From Chitinophagales bacterium (GTDB taxonomy: Bacteria; Bacteroidota; Bacteroidia; Chitinophagales; CAIOSU01): 64,000 nucleotides of DNA. The notes beneath the pieces are model-generated. The model was given only the letters and a program-made list of their open reading frames with translations, was not told the origin of the DNA and made no database searches. Each line of letters begins with the position of its first letter. Position 1 is the stretch's first letter. A program made the position numbers and the translations under genes. Positions 36,018 through 44,367 of the stretch are shown here, piece by piece. The stretch is taken from positions 1,448,591 to 1,512,590 of the forward strand of contig BPHB01000001.1 of the NCBI GenBank assembly GCA_026003335.1, in the 5' to 3' direction.

Positions 36018-37454
36018 GTGATTAAGCGCTTCTTACAAGACAGTGTCATTTACTCCATTCCGCGTTTTTTGTCCAGCGGCATGCAGATATTTTTAATACC
36101 TCTCTACACCCATTATCTTCTGCCACGGCAGTACGGTGTAGTGGATTTGCTTACGGTGGTTTACACGGCTATCAATTTTGTGATCGGCTTTGAATTGACT
36201 CAGGCAGTAGGGCGGTTTCTGGTTGATGCCGGCTGTCAGAAGGAGAAGAAGGCTATTGCTTCCTCCGCTCTTTTTTTTGTTTTGGTGATGTATCTGATGT
36301 ATGCCGTTGGCTCTTTTGCCCTGGCCGAGCAGCTCACCCTGATCGTGCTGGACGACCTGCTTTTTCTGGATATCTATAGGTTATTCATTATAGCCTCGGT
36401 TTTCCAGAGTCTGTTTTATTTTACCACCAACCAGCTGAAGTGGGAGCTGAAATCCGGGCCGGCAGCTTTGGTTATGTCTTCGCAGGCACTCCTGTATGCC
36501 GTATTGGTGGTGGTCGGGTTAATCTATTTTGACGGGGAACTGAAAGCAGTGTACACTGCAGTTATCATTTCAAACGGTGTGGGAACAGCCCTCGCGTTTT
36601 ACTTTTTGAGGAACAGCTTTGCATGGCAGTTTGATCTCGCGCTGCTGCGGAAGATGCTCTTATTCTCGGCTCCCCTGGTGCCATCCAGCCTGGGTGTGCT
36701 CACGGCAATTTACATTGACCGGATCATGATAAAAGAGCTGTTGTCGCTGAAAGAGGTCGGCATTTATGGGATCGGCTATTCCATAGCTTCGGTAGTGGGG
36801 CTTGTGGTGGCGGGTGTGCAGTATGCTTTGATGCCGTTAATCTATAGCAATTACAAATCAGAAAACACTAAAACGGATATTGTGCGCATCTTCCGGTATT
36901 ACCTGCTGGTTGTGTGTATGCTGATTTTGTTGTGTGGCGTTTTTTCCAGAGAGATCGTGGTTGTTTTTACTGCTCCGGAGTATTACGGAGCACAATTCCT
37001 CATTCCCGTGCTGATGTGCTCTATTTTATTTTCAAACCTGTATCTGTTTTTTCCCGGACTTGGCATTGCAAAAAAGACGCTCATCATTGCCCTCATCAAT
37101 GTAGCTGTTGCCTTCGGCAATTTACTGCTTAACCTCTTGTTAATCCCCAGGATTGGTCTTATGGGAGCGGCTTCGGCCACCCTCCTCAGTGCACTTATCG
37201 GAGGAGGGTTATATTATATATTCAGCCAGCGCTTCTACCGGCTGGAATTTCCATGGAGGAGAATCTTTATTGCCTTTCTTCTGATGGCGTGCGTAATTGT
37301 TGCTGCGCTCTCCAGTGGCATGTTTCTATTATATAGAATAGTGGCCGGAATTTTCGGTGCAGGCATACTGGTGGTTCTTTTGGCGGAGATGGCTGAAGTC
37401 AGGGCAGTCTATGCCCTTGCAAGGAATAAGTTCTTTTCTGCTAACCGAAAATGA
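36018..37454 (+). CDS. Polysaccharide flippase (Wzx / MATE-MVF superfamily)
   Basis: The 478-residue protein starts at GTG 36018 (IKRFLQDSVIYSIPRFLSSG, a typical Wzx start) and has about 12-14 hydrophobic segments spread over the whole length. The family moves undecaprenyl-linked oligosaccharides across the inner membrane. It is the only transporter in the locus. It is divergent from asnB and ends 3 bases from the convergent glycosyltransferase stop. Confidence 0.88.
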   Translation: MIKRFLQDSVIYSIPRFLSSGMQIFLIPLYTHYLLPRQYGVVDLLTVVYTAINFVIGFELTQAVGRFLVDAGCQKEKKAIASSALFFVLVMYLMYAVGSFALAEQLTLIVLDDLLFLDIYRLFIIASVFQSLFYFTTNQLKWELKSGPAALVMSSQALLYAVLVVVGLIYFDGELKAVYTAVIISNGVGTALAFYFLRNSFAWQFDLALLRKMLLFSAPLVPSSLGVLTAIYIDRIMIKELLSLKEVGIYGIGYSIASVVGLVVAGVQYALMPLIYSNYKSENTKTDIVRIFRYYLLVVCMLILLCGVFSREIVVVFTAPEYYGAQFLIPVLMCSILFSNLYLFFPGLGIAKKTLIIALINVAVAFGNLLLNLLLIPRIGLMGAASATLLSALIGGGLYYIFSQRFYRLEFPWRRIFIAFLLMACVIVAALSSGMFLLYRIVAGIFGAGILVVLLAEMAEVRAVYALARNKFFSANRK

Positions 37455-37457
37455 CGA

Positions 37458-38795
37458 TTAATTTTTTTCCTGCAGCCCTGCCAGTTGCAGCAGGGCAGCC
37501 TTCTGCTGAGGTTTATCGTTCAGGAATAGCGACCAGGCACCAAAGTTTTTCACCATGCGGGACACCATAATTCCGATAGCCGTTTCCGGGCAGCCCCATC
37601 CGTGTACATATTGAATGCGCCTGGGGTCAAACCACCAGGAATCCGGTATGGCTTCCCCTTCTATAATGACGGCATACTTTCGCGCAACCTCCGTATAATG
37701 CCATCGTGTGCGAACAAAATGCTGAGCTCGCTGTCCCAATTCGTTTCTGAAAGCTGCATCGGTAACCATCTTTTCAATGGCAGACTCCAACTCATCGGGA
37801 TGCACGAACAGGGAGGGCGCAATATCTTCCTCGGCATGAATTAACCGCAGATGCCTGGCATAATAGCCCCCGACTACTGCAGGTTTACCGAAAAAAGCGG
37901 CTTCGGTGGCAAAGCCGGCCATGGGAGTGTCCGAATACAACTGGTCTATAATAAAATCACACTTTGTGATTTCCTGCAGCACCTGCTCATTGGGCATGTT
38001 CCGGATTTCCACAAACGCAATGGAGTACCGCTGTTTCAGTTTACTGATTACCTCTCTGATTCGGTCGGTGCCTTTCTCCACTGGATTTGAGGGCGCATGC
38101 AGAATGGTAATCTTATCTCCGGCAGGGGGCGGTGGATGTCCTGTAATTGGCTTGATGCATAACGGCACGCCTATGGTTATACCGGAAATAGCCCTGCGTG
38201 TGAGAAACTGAGCGCCACCGGGCCAAATTATTACCCGATGGGCCAGATGTTCAATCAGAAATACCCTTGTTTTTATCCGCATTGTCTGCAGCAGGAGGAA
38301 CAGCATCTGCAGGGGCTTCCTGAGCCGCAAAGCTCTTTTATGCGCTGATCCATCGATGTAAGGCGGCCTGGCATCAGATCCATTGAATACATAAATAATC
38401 TGCTTGCCTGCCAACCGGAGAATGAAAGTATCCACATAAAAAAAGAATGTACTGGCAAAGCCGAATATAAAAACATCATGATGCAGCAATGCCCACACAA
38501 AAATGACGGGGCGCACAACAAAATCCCTGTACATCCGGGCAACTATACCCGCCAGATTGCGCAGAAGCCCTGCACCGCGCCCCCGGGTATTTTGCAGAGA
38601 GCATCGTTCCAGTTTATACAGCAGGGATAAAAGCCTGTTGGAATATCCGCTTCCGTACCGAAACTGATGCTGACTGAGATATAACAGGGTAACCGGATAA
38701 CCCAGCTCCCTCAGCCCCTGGCTTATATAGTAATAATAGCCTGCCACCTCTTTGAGGCCTATAAAAATCCTCTTTTTAGCGGCAGCCCTATTCAA
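37458..38795 (-). CDS. Glycosyltransferase-like protein (GT-B type, divergent)
   Basis: The 445-residue protein starts at TTG 38795, inside the end of the upstream formyltransferase gene (8-base overlap); no ATG fits better. The N-terminal half is RIFIGLKEVAGYYYYISQGL, followed by a hydrophobic stretch near residues 95-130. The C-terminal half reads like a GT-B donor domain: ITILHAPSNPVEKGTDRI, CDFIIDQLYSDTPMAGFATE and FFGKPAVVGGYY. The sugar is unknown. Possibly the N-terminal hydrophobic stretch associates with the membrane. It is the last gene of the long minus-strand polysaccharide unit beginning at 49455. Confidence 0.7.
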   Translation of the reverse strand: MNRAAAKKRIFIGLKEVAGYYYYISQGLRELGYPVTLLYLSQHQFRYGSGYSNRLLSLLYKLERCSLQNTRGRGAGLLRNLAGIVARMYRDFVVRPVIFVWALLHHDVFIFGFASTFFFYVDTFILRLAGKQIIYVFNGSDARPPYIDGSAHKRALRLRKPLQMLFLLLQTMRIKTRVFLIEHLAHRVIIWPGGAQFLTRRAISGITIGVPLCIKPITGHPPPPAGDKITILHAPSNPVEKGTDRIREVISKLKQRYSIAFVEIRNMPNEQVLQEITKCDFIIDQLYSDTPMAGFATEAAFFGKPAVVGGYYARHLRLIHAEEDIAPSLFVHPDELESAIEKMVTDAAFRNELGQRAQHFVRTRWHYTEVARKYAVIIEGEAIPDSWWFDPRRIQYVHGWGCPETAIGIMVSRMVKNFGAWSLFLNDKPQQKAALLQLAGLQEKN

Positions 38796-39714
38796 ACAAA
38801 ATACCCTCCTTAATTTCAGCCGAAGGAGATGTGTAATCGGTAACCAGCAGGGTGCCCCCGAAGCATTTCACCACAAAATCCCCGGTGTGAAATACTTTCA
38901 CTATTTCCCCGATGCGCCATGCCGGATCGTCAATTTTAAAATCAAAGGGCTGCGCCTTCCAGATATATACTTTCTCTTTATTCAGAAGAGTAAACGCACC
39001 CGGATAGGGACGGGTCAGGGCTCTCACCAGGTTGTAAATCTGCAGGGGATTCTGATTCCAGTTAATCAAGCCGTCTTCCGGGCTTCTTTTGGGATAATAG
39101 GTGGGCTCACCGGTTTGCGGAACGCTGGTAAAGTTTCCGGACAGCAGTCTGGGTATCCATTGCAGCAACACCCTGGCGGTGACCAGTGCGTTTTTGTAAT
39201 ACAGGGTCCGGATGTCATCCCATTCGGTGATATCAAAAAACTCATAGTGAAAAACATTGCCGTCATCGGCATTGGGGGTCATTAAAAAATACTGCAGGAT
39301 AAAGCGTTTCTGTCCTTCTATGAGAGACCAGTTGAGCGGAGAACGCCCGCGTCCTTTGGGGAGAAATTCAGCGCTGCCATGTCCGCCCACGGCACCGATG
39401 CTGAGCGTATTCAGGATAGCTTCCGGGAAAAGACGCTGCCAGCCACCCTGTATCAGCAGGTCAAACCGGTTTTGTTCAAAAAACTCCAGGTCTTCTTGTG
39501 ATTGCAGGGAGTATTTGCGGGCATAATATACCGGTATGTGATATGCAGCGGCAAGGTCATCAAAGCGCTTATAGCCGGAAACATTTTGCTGCCGCGCCTT
39601 TTCTTCGGTTAAGGTGACGAAATAGGAAAATGCTATTCCCCGCTTCAGGAGGAACTCAATGATTTCCCATCCCACTTCATGGCATCCGCACATGACGATT
39701 TTTTTCTTGCTCAT
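38788..39714 (-). CDS. Formyltransferase-like protein lacking the usual catalytic Asn
   Basis: The 308-residue protein has the methionyl-tRNA/sugar formyltransferase fold: N-terminal Rossmann part (KKIVMCGCHEVGWEI), the active-site region GGHGSAEFLPKGRGRSPLNW near residues 110-129 and NADDGNV near 148-154, then a C-terminal OB-like domain (EDGLINWNQNPLQIYNLVRA). His112 and Asp150 of the Asn-His-Asp triad are present. The Asn two residues before His is Gly110. Related enzymes transfer formyl from N10-formyl-tetrahydrofolate to a sugar amine. The missing Asn raises doubt about activity or suggests a shifted mechanism. It is preceded by a deacetylase-fold gene (39747). Confidence 0.8.
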   Translation of the reverse strand: MSKKKIVMCGCHEVGWEIIEFLLKRGIAFSYFVTLTEEKARQQNVSGYKRFDDLAAAYHIPVYYARKYSLQSQEDLEFFEQNRFDLLIQGGWQRLFPEAILNTLSIGAVGGHGSAEFLPKGRGRSPLNWSLIEGQKRFILQYFLMTPNADDGNVFHYEFFDITEWDDIRTLYYKNALVTARVLLQWIPRLLSGNFTSVPQTGEPTYYPKRSPEDGLINWNQNPLQIYNLVRALTRPYPGAFTLLNKEKVYIWKAQPFDFKIDDPAWRIGEIVKVFHTGDFVVKCFGGTLLVTDYTSPSAEIKEGILFE

Positions 39715-39746
39715 GATGCTTTACGCATTAGACATAGAGTACCTAG

Positions 39747-40496
39747 TTACCAATCCACTATTAGTCTGTTTGCATTGGCCATGGCCTGCTGATAGTTGTG
39801 TTTTTTCCTTGAGGCCCAGTCATCAATACATTTCCATATCCTTTGTTTGGGCGACATGACTTCACGTTGCCACCAAGCCGGATGTGTAAGCACCTGCAGG
39901 CGCTTGTGCTTACCGCTTTGCAGCACCTCTTCCAGACGTTGGTAAATCCAGTAGCCGTTTGAATCAGAACAATAGCCCACCTCTCGTTTAAAATATTCAG
40001 CATAGACATTAATCAAACCAGCATACTGCCACTCCTTACATTTCATAGTGAAATCATTGGTATTATGAAAGGAAAACACCTGTGGCTTTATTTTAAATAT
40101 CCGCTCCATGATGGCAGCCTCAAAAGTCAGGTATTCTTCAATTTCATGCTCAGACCGTATGTCATAGAAATGCGGGTCAAAGTGAATACCGACAGCATGC
40201 CCTAAATCTATAATTTTTCTCACCAGCAGGGTGATTTCCGGCTCAAGCAAATTATAAAACTCACTATGCAGATGAAGAAAATAGGTGGCCCTGACGTGAT
40301 TTTCTGATTCTATTTTAGCCAGCTCATACGCGCTGTGGACCGAGAAGTCCACATCATGCCTCCAGAGAACGAAATTTTCCTCTTTATTAAAATCCGTATA
40401 GGTTTTGAACAGGTATTTTTCCCGGGCCAGGGATAACAACCGGCCATAGTTAGCATAGGTGAAATCGGAGAAGTGAAATTTTTTCTCGTTTTCCAA
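39747..40496 (-). CDS. Polysaccharide-deacetylase-fold protein (CE4/NodB-like)
   Basis: The 249-residue protein begins at TTG 40496, four bases after the stop of the upstream formyltransferase; no upstream ATG is available. Hallmarks of the NodB fold are WRHDVDFS near residue 46 (catalytic and metal Asp), VGIHFDPHFYD near residue 110 (metal His residues) and VFSFHNTND near 143. Absence of a signal peptide suggests cytoplasmic action on a nucleotide- or lipid-linked sugar. It probably removes an acetyl or other acyl group from an amino sugar. Position between two formyltransferase genes supports a role in exchanging acyl groups. Confidence 0.7.
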   Translation of the reverse strand: MENEKKFHFSDFTYANYGRLLSLAREKYLFKTYTDFNKEENFVLWRHDVDFSVHSAYELAKIESENHVRATYFLHLHSEFYNLLEPEITLLVRKIIDLGHAVGIHFDPHFYDIRSEHEIEEYLTFEAAIMERIFKIKPQVFSFHNTNDFTMKCKEWQYAGLINVYAEYFKREVGYCSDSNGYWIYQRLEEVLQSGKHKRLQVLTHPAWWQREVMSPKQRIWKCIDDWASRKKHNYQQAMANANRLIVDW

Positions 40497-40500
40497 GGTC

Positions 40501-41436
40501 TTATTTTAAGCGTTCTCTGATGGAGTGAATCACCTGAGCCGGTTTAATCCGATGCTGATTTGCAAATGAAACCTCATTCACTTTTAGCTTTCCCTTGCCA
40601 CATATCACAATGACGTGTCCGGCCTTTTTATCAATTTCGGCTATCTGTCCGGGCACTGCAAGATAGTTTTCCTTGTCCTCATAAAGTTCTGCATCCCAGA
40701 TAATCAATTTATCCTCTTTATAGGTACAGAATGCCCCGGGATAGGGCTCTGAAGAGGCATTGATAAGTCGCAATATCTCTATATTGGTTTGCTTCCAGTC
40801 AATTCTTCCGTCTTCCGGATTGCGCGGATAGCAGCGGAGGGCATCTTCCGGACGCGTGGATTGCTTCTGCAGATAGTAATGCGGATTGTTTTGCAAAAGT
40901 GTCACCGCTTCTAAAAACATGTCGGGAATCCGCTCCTGAAACCATTTATAGCATTGCCCGATCTTTGTGTGGACCGAAACCGGGAAATAATCTCTGACGA
41001 TGATGTCGCCTGCGTCAAGATGGAGGCCATCCATTTTGTGAATGCACAGGCCAATGCGACTTTCTCCATTGATTATTGCCCATGCCTGACAGGCATTTCC
41101 CCGGTAGCGTGGCAAATCGCCTCCATGGGCATTCAGAATTCCAAGCTTAAACAAATCAATGGCTTCCTGATTGATAATGGTAGGATAGTTCATACTAATA
41201 CCCAAATCCAGAGGCAATGAGCGCTTCACTTCTTCTATTACCTGCTGATTGAACAGGGTTGAGCACAGGTATCGCGCTCCAATCCGTTCTGCAAGTTCTT
41301 TAAAGCCGGAAGCCCCTATTTTGTATTCGGGAGCTTCTTTTGCCGTGATAATGAGGGGAATCTCATGCCCGGCTTCCAGAAGCTTAAGGGCGCTTTCATA
41401 AAGGGTCTCCGTTCTTCCGATGATGGCAATTCTCAT
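40501..41436 (-). CDS. Sugar N-formyltransferase
   Basis: The 311-residue protein has the complete formyltransferase triad: Asn102 and His104 in LNAHGGDLPRYRG and Asp141 in LDAGD. The C-terminal domain (EDGRIDWKQTNIEILRLINA) is like that of nucleotide-sugar and methionyl-tRNA formyltransferases. Probably transfers a formyl group from N10-formyl-tetrahydrofolate to an amino group on a dTDP-, GDP- or UDP-linked sugar. It is flanked on both sides by deacetylase-fold genes, with gaps of 4 and 8 bases, so it belongs to one translationally tight block. Too divergent from Fmt for a tRNA role, and its neighbours are all glycan genes. Confidence 0.85.
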   Translation of the reverse strand: MRIAIIGRTETLYESALKLLEAGHEIPLIITAKEAPEYKIGASGFKELAERIGARYLCSTLFNQQVIEEVKRSLPLDLGISMNYPTIINQEAIDLFKLGILNAHGGDLPRYRGNACQAWAIINGESRIGLCIHKMDGLHLDAGDIIVRDYFPVSVHTKIGQCYKWFQERIPDMFLEAVTLLQNNPHYYLQKQSTRPEDALRCYPRNPEDGRIDWKQTNIEILRLINASSEPYPGAFCTYKEDKLIIWDAELYEDKENYLAVPGQIAEIDKKAGHVIVICGKGKLKVNEVSFANQHRIKPAQVIHSIRERLK

Positions 41437-41444
41437 AGAGCCGC

Positions 41445-42173
41445 TTAGTATTTCAGATCTGAAATTTGGCAGAATGTAAATCCGCTATTCCGGGCTTGCG
41501 CAATAAGATCTGTTAAGAAGGTGCGCACTCCCTGCTTCCCGTTGTTGCGAAACTCCAGCAGCCGCAACGGATCTTTATGAAACTCCCTGGATTGGTTGTA
41601 GCGCTCCAGCGTTTCGGTGTTCAAAAACACATGGATCGGATGATAATCAAACACCTTAATTCCCGGGCGGGTCAGATATTTGTGTACGCTCCAGTCTGTA
41701 TCCAGACCGTTTTGCAATGCAATGGTGTGCACATCATCTTCCCACATGTAGGGTACCCGAATCATTCCGTTAATTTCTTTGTAAGGATAACATATGATGT
41801 TGCTCCAGAAGGGGATGAACATGTTTAAGTCATATTTCATACCTGCCCGGGCAAACACATTAAAGATGACACTGCTTTGCATCAACGAGTGGGTTCTGAT
41901 GCTGACCGCAGCGGGAAAGGCGCGCTGCAACTCCTCCAGCAGGGTCTGCACCGACTGATTGCCCTGGCCATTTAACAGATTATTGAAATTGGGATGTAGT
42001 CCTATTTCAATCAGAGGATGCTCCACAAGACTGTTTAACAGCGAAGAAGAGTGGGTGACGAAAAATGTTGCCCGAACCTGATGTTCTTCCAGAATGTCCA
42101 GTGTGTCACGGATTACTTCGTCACATGCCCAGTCAATATCAAACGTAAGAAAAATGCTTTTTTCCAGGTCCAT
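41445..42173 (-). CDS. Polysaccharide-deacetylase-fold protein resembling the WbmS type
   Basis: ATG 42173 is chosen (an in-frame TTG lies two codons earlier); it is 2 bases after the preceding stop. The 242-residue protein has NodB-like motifs: FLTFDIDWACDEV near residue 7 (metal and catalytic Asp), EIGLHPNFN near residue 75 and SIRTHSLMQSS near 105. The overall pattern resembles WbmS-type proteins of O-antigen loci. No signal peptide is present. Likely deacylates an amino sugar precursor that the neighbouring formyltransferase (40501) then formylates. That functional link is inferred. Confidence 0.7.
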   Translation of the reverse strand: MDLEKSIFLTFDIDWACDEVIRDTLDILEEHQVRATFFVTHSSSLLNSLVEHPLIEIGLHPNFNNLLNGQGNQSVQTLLEELQRAFPAAVSIRTHSLMQSSVIFNVFARAGMKYDLNMFIPFWSNIICYPYKEINGMIRVPYMWEDDVHTIALQNGLDTDWSVHKYLTRPGIKVFDYHPIHVFLNTETLERYNQSREFHKDPLRLLEFRNNGKQGVRTFLTDLIAQARNSGFTFCQISDLKY

Positions 42174-42175
42174 AA

Positions 42176-43096
42176 TCAAGCTTTAGCGGTTGCCAGAGCA
42201 ATCCCGTCATATCCGAAACGGTTACCGTTATAGAACATATAATAAAGGTCTGCATGCTTTATCACATAAGGGTAGCAGATCATATCGCTATCAAAGCCGG
42301 AGGGTGAAACATCAATGCCGGCAAGGTGATCCAGACGCTTCCACTGCCTGGCGTCTGCAGATTCGGCATATCCTATTCTGTAAGGGGTGTCAACGGTGTT
42401 GTAGGCATACCATGCCTTGTACACCTTTTGCTCTTTGATGACACAGGCCCGTGAAATATCTCTTTCTTTGCTGTGGCAGAAATCAATGGCCACCGTATCG
42501 CGTATCTGCCAGCTTATGCCGTCATCCGATTCGGTGTATTTTAAATGATAAAAGGATCTGAGTCTGCCCTGGTCATCCCTTTCCCATTTTAATCCAGAAG
42601 TATAGAGCATAGCATAGCCGTTGTGCATTGGGAAAACATAAGGAGCTGTTACCAGGCAGGGGGAGAATTCATTTCTTGAAAAAATGGGGGCACGGGAATA
42701 CTTGCGGAAGGTCAACCCGTCATCGGAACTGACGGCCAGTCCGATGGCAGCATAAAACAACGGAGGCTCGCACCCTTTATTCCAGCCGATGTAGTAGAGA
42801 TACAGTTGATTGTTTTTGCTGATAATGGAGGCGGGGTAAACGCCATGCTCATCAAAATACCCGATGTCACCGGGAAGCAAAACCGGCTCTTTGCTGTAGC
42901 GCAAAACCCTGTGGGGGTCGCGGATATCTATCTCAAAAAAACCCACATGGGAATATTGCCGTTCATCCCGTGCTGCGAAATAAATGCGATAGGTGTTTTC
43001 ACCAATGGGCAGCGCTACGGGCAGTTGGCAATGCGACTGCATCCACCAGTGTTCTTTGACCGGTTTAAATATCAGGCCTTTTTTTTCCCATTGCAT
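42176..43096 (-). CDS. Five-bladed beta-propeller glycosidase-like protein of a glycan locus
   Basis: The 306-residue protein has repeated propeller strands: YRIYFAARDERQYSHVGFFE, LYLYYIGWNKG, GLAVSSDDGLTFRKY, YAMLYTSG, YTESDDGISWQI, YAESADARQWKRL and LYYMFYNGN. This is the fold of GH32/43/62/68/130-like proteins. It lacks a signal peptide, and the context is synthetic, not degradative. Members of this group occur in surface polysaccharide loci, where their role is not settled: cleavage, phosphorylase or transferase. It is 2 bases from the WbmS-like gene and 3 from the methyltransferase gene, so it is clearly part of the operon. Confidence 0.75.
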   Translation of the reverse strand: MQWEKKGLIFKPVKEHWWMQSHCQLPVALPIGENTYRIYFAARDERQYSHVGFFEIDIRDPHRVLRYSKEPVLLPGDIGYFDEHGVYPASIISKNNQLYLYYIGWNKGCEPPLFYAAIGLAVSSDDGLTFRKYSRAPIFSRNEFSPCLVTAPYVFPMHNGYAMLYTSGLKWERDDQGRLRSFYHLKYTESDDGISWQIRDTVAIDFCHSKERDISRACVIKEQKVYKAWYAYNTVDTPYRIGYAESADARQWKRLDHLAGIDVSPSGFDSDMICYPYVIKHADLYYMFYNGNRFGYDGIALATAKA

Positions 43097-43099
43097 GCC

Positions 43100-43714
43100 C
43101 TAAGCAGGTTTGGTTACGAGCATAGTCCATTCATACAGGTCATAATCATGGAGAAGCGTCACATAACGGGAAATGTTTTTCTTACAGAAATCAAAGTAAT
43201 AAAACGGGTCAGCATAATAGAGGCCGGGGGCTTTATAGTCCACATAGGTAGTAAGGGCGTTAAAAGCAAAACCCTTCACCGAAAACTGACTCATGTTGAC
43301 AATCATATCCCGCACGTAGGCTTCCCACTTCTGATCATCCTCATCAAACTTGACATTGAAAATACCGGATGCTACGGCATAATCGGCCTGAGATTCAAGT
43401 CTGGACTTATGATACAAAACCACCTCCGGCCCGCCAATGTATTTGCGGGCTGCTTCCAGCATATCGGTGCTGATGTCATAGCCGTAATATTTCTGAATAT
43501 TGTAGCCTGTTTCTTTGCAATATTTATATAGCTCTCCGTAGCCACAACCCACTTCGTTGAGGGTGAAAGGTTCGCTTTTGTTTTGCACTATCTGCAAAAG
43601 CTTATGAAACCGGAGTTGCTGCGATCCCTCCCGGGTCCATCCCACACTGCGCGGATCAATGCCGAATTTCCTGAGGTTTTCAGAATAGAGTTTTTCAACC
43701 TTTTCCAAATTCAT
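43100..43714 (-). CDS. Class I SAM-dependent methyltransferase
   Basis: The 204-residue protein has the SAM-binding signature LNEVGCGYGELYKYCKE near residue 55, the acidic loop YYGYDISTDMLEAARKY and a hydrophobic strand corresponding to motif II (ADYAVASGIFNVKF). The start overlaps the stop of the upstream acetyltransferase by four bases (ATGA), so translation is coupled. Probably O- or N-methylates a sugar of the surface glycan or its precursor; the acceptor is not visible. Confidence 0.8.
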   Translation of the reverse strand: MNLEKVEKLYSENLRKFGIDPRSVGWTREGSQQLRFHKLLQIVQNKSEPFTLNEVGCGYGELYKYCKETGYNIQKYYGYDISTDMLEAARKYIGGPEVVLYHKSRLESQADYAVASGIFNVKFDEDDQKWEAYVRDMIVNMSQFSVKGFAFNALTTYVDYKAPGLYYADPFYYFDFCKKNISRYVTLLHDYDLYEWTMLVTKPA

Positions 43715-44367
43715 GATTCAGCTTTCTTGGTATATACGGAGGCCTTCACACCTATCAGCGTTTGATGGGGTTCGGTATCTTTTACAATCAGGCACCCGGC
43801 ACCTAACACGGTTCCTTCTGCAAGTGTAATACCATCCCGAAGCGTAGAATTCACGCCCAGAAAGCAATAGTCTTTAATCCTGCAATGTCCTGAAATGACA
43901 ACGTGCGAGGAGATGAAGACATGATTGCCGATGACCGAATGATGCCCTATATGATTGCCACTCCACAAAATGCAATTATCTCCTATTTGCACGAAAGGCT
44001 GTAATACATTAGCCTCAAAAATAAAACAGTTTTCTCCTATGGATTTTGCATAGTTCACCGCCCGGGAGCTCACATAGGTGAGTAACCGATAGCCTTTGGC
44101 TTTGGCTTCATGGAAAAAACGCTCCCGCACCCTGTTGTTTTGCTGATAGCCCACAGCGATATGCATCTCATAGCTATCCGGTGGATAGCGTTTTTCTATC
44201 TCCTCAAAGGGCACAAACGGCTTGTTGAAGAGCACATCCGATTTCACATAGTCACGTGTGCTGGTAAAAGCCGCTACTTCGTATTCGCTGTCGGCTTCCA
44301 GCAGGTAGGCCATCACCTCCGCCTGGCCTGAGGAGCCAAATAGTATTGCCTTTTTTGTCTTTTTCAT
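43711..44367 (-). CDS. NeuD/PglD-like sugar acetyltransferase
   Basis: The 218-residue protein has a Rossmann-like N-terminal sugar-nucleotide part (KKAILFGSSGQAEVMAYLL) and a C-terminal left-handed beta-helix of hexapeptide repeats (FVQIGDNCILWSGNHIGHHS through ITLAEGTVLGAGCLIVKDT). The histidine in GNHIGHH corresponds to the general base of PglD-type N-acetyltransferases. It probably acetylates an amino group on a UDP-linked sugar with acetyl-CoA. It overlaps its two neighbours by four bases each (ATGA), a tight operon. Confidence 0.85.
   Translation of the reverse strand: MKKTKKAILFGSSGQAEVMAYLLEADSEYEVAAFTSTRDYVKSDVLFNKPFVPFEEIEKRYPPDSYEMHIAVGYQQNNRVRERFFHEAKAKGYRLLTYVSSRAVNYAKSIGENCFIFEANVLQPFVQIGDNCILWSGNHIGHHSVIGNHVFISSHVVISGHCRIKDYCFLGVNSTLRDGITLAEGTVLGAGCLIVKDTEPHQTLIGVKASVYTKKAES

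Noticed and set aside
40501-41436. Methionyl-tRNA formyltransferase (fmt)
   Set aside because: The sequence has the fold and triad, but the neighbours are all glycan genes and the protein is divergent; a sugar formyltransferase is more likely.
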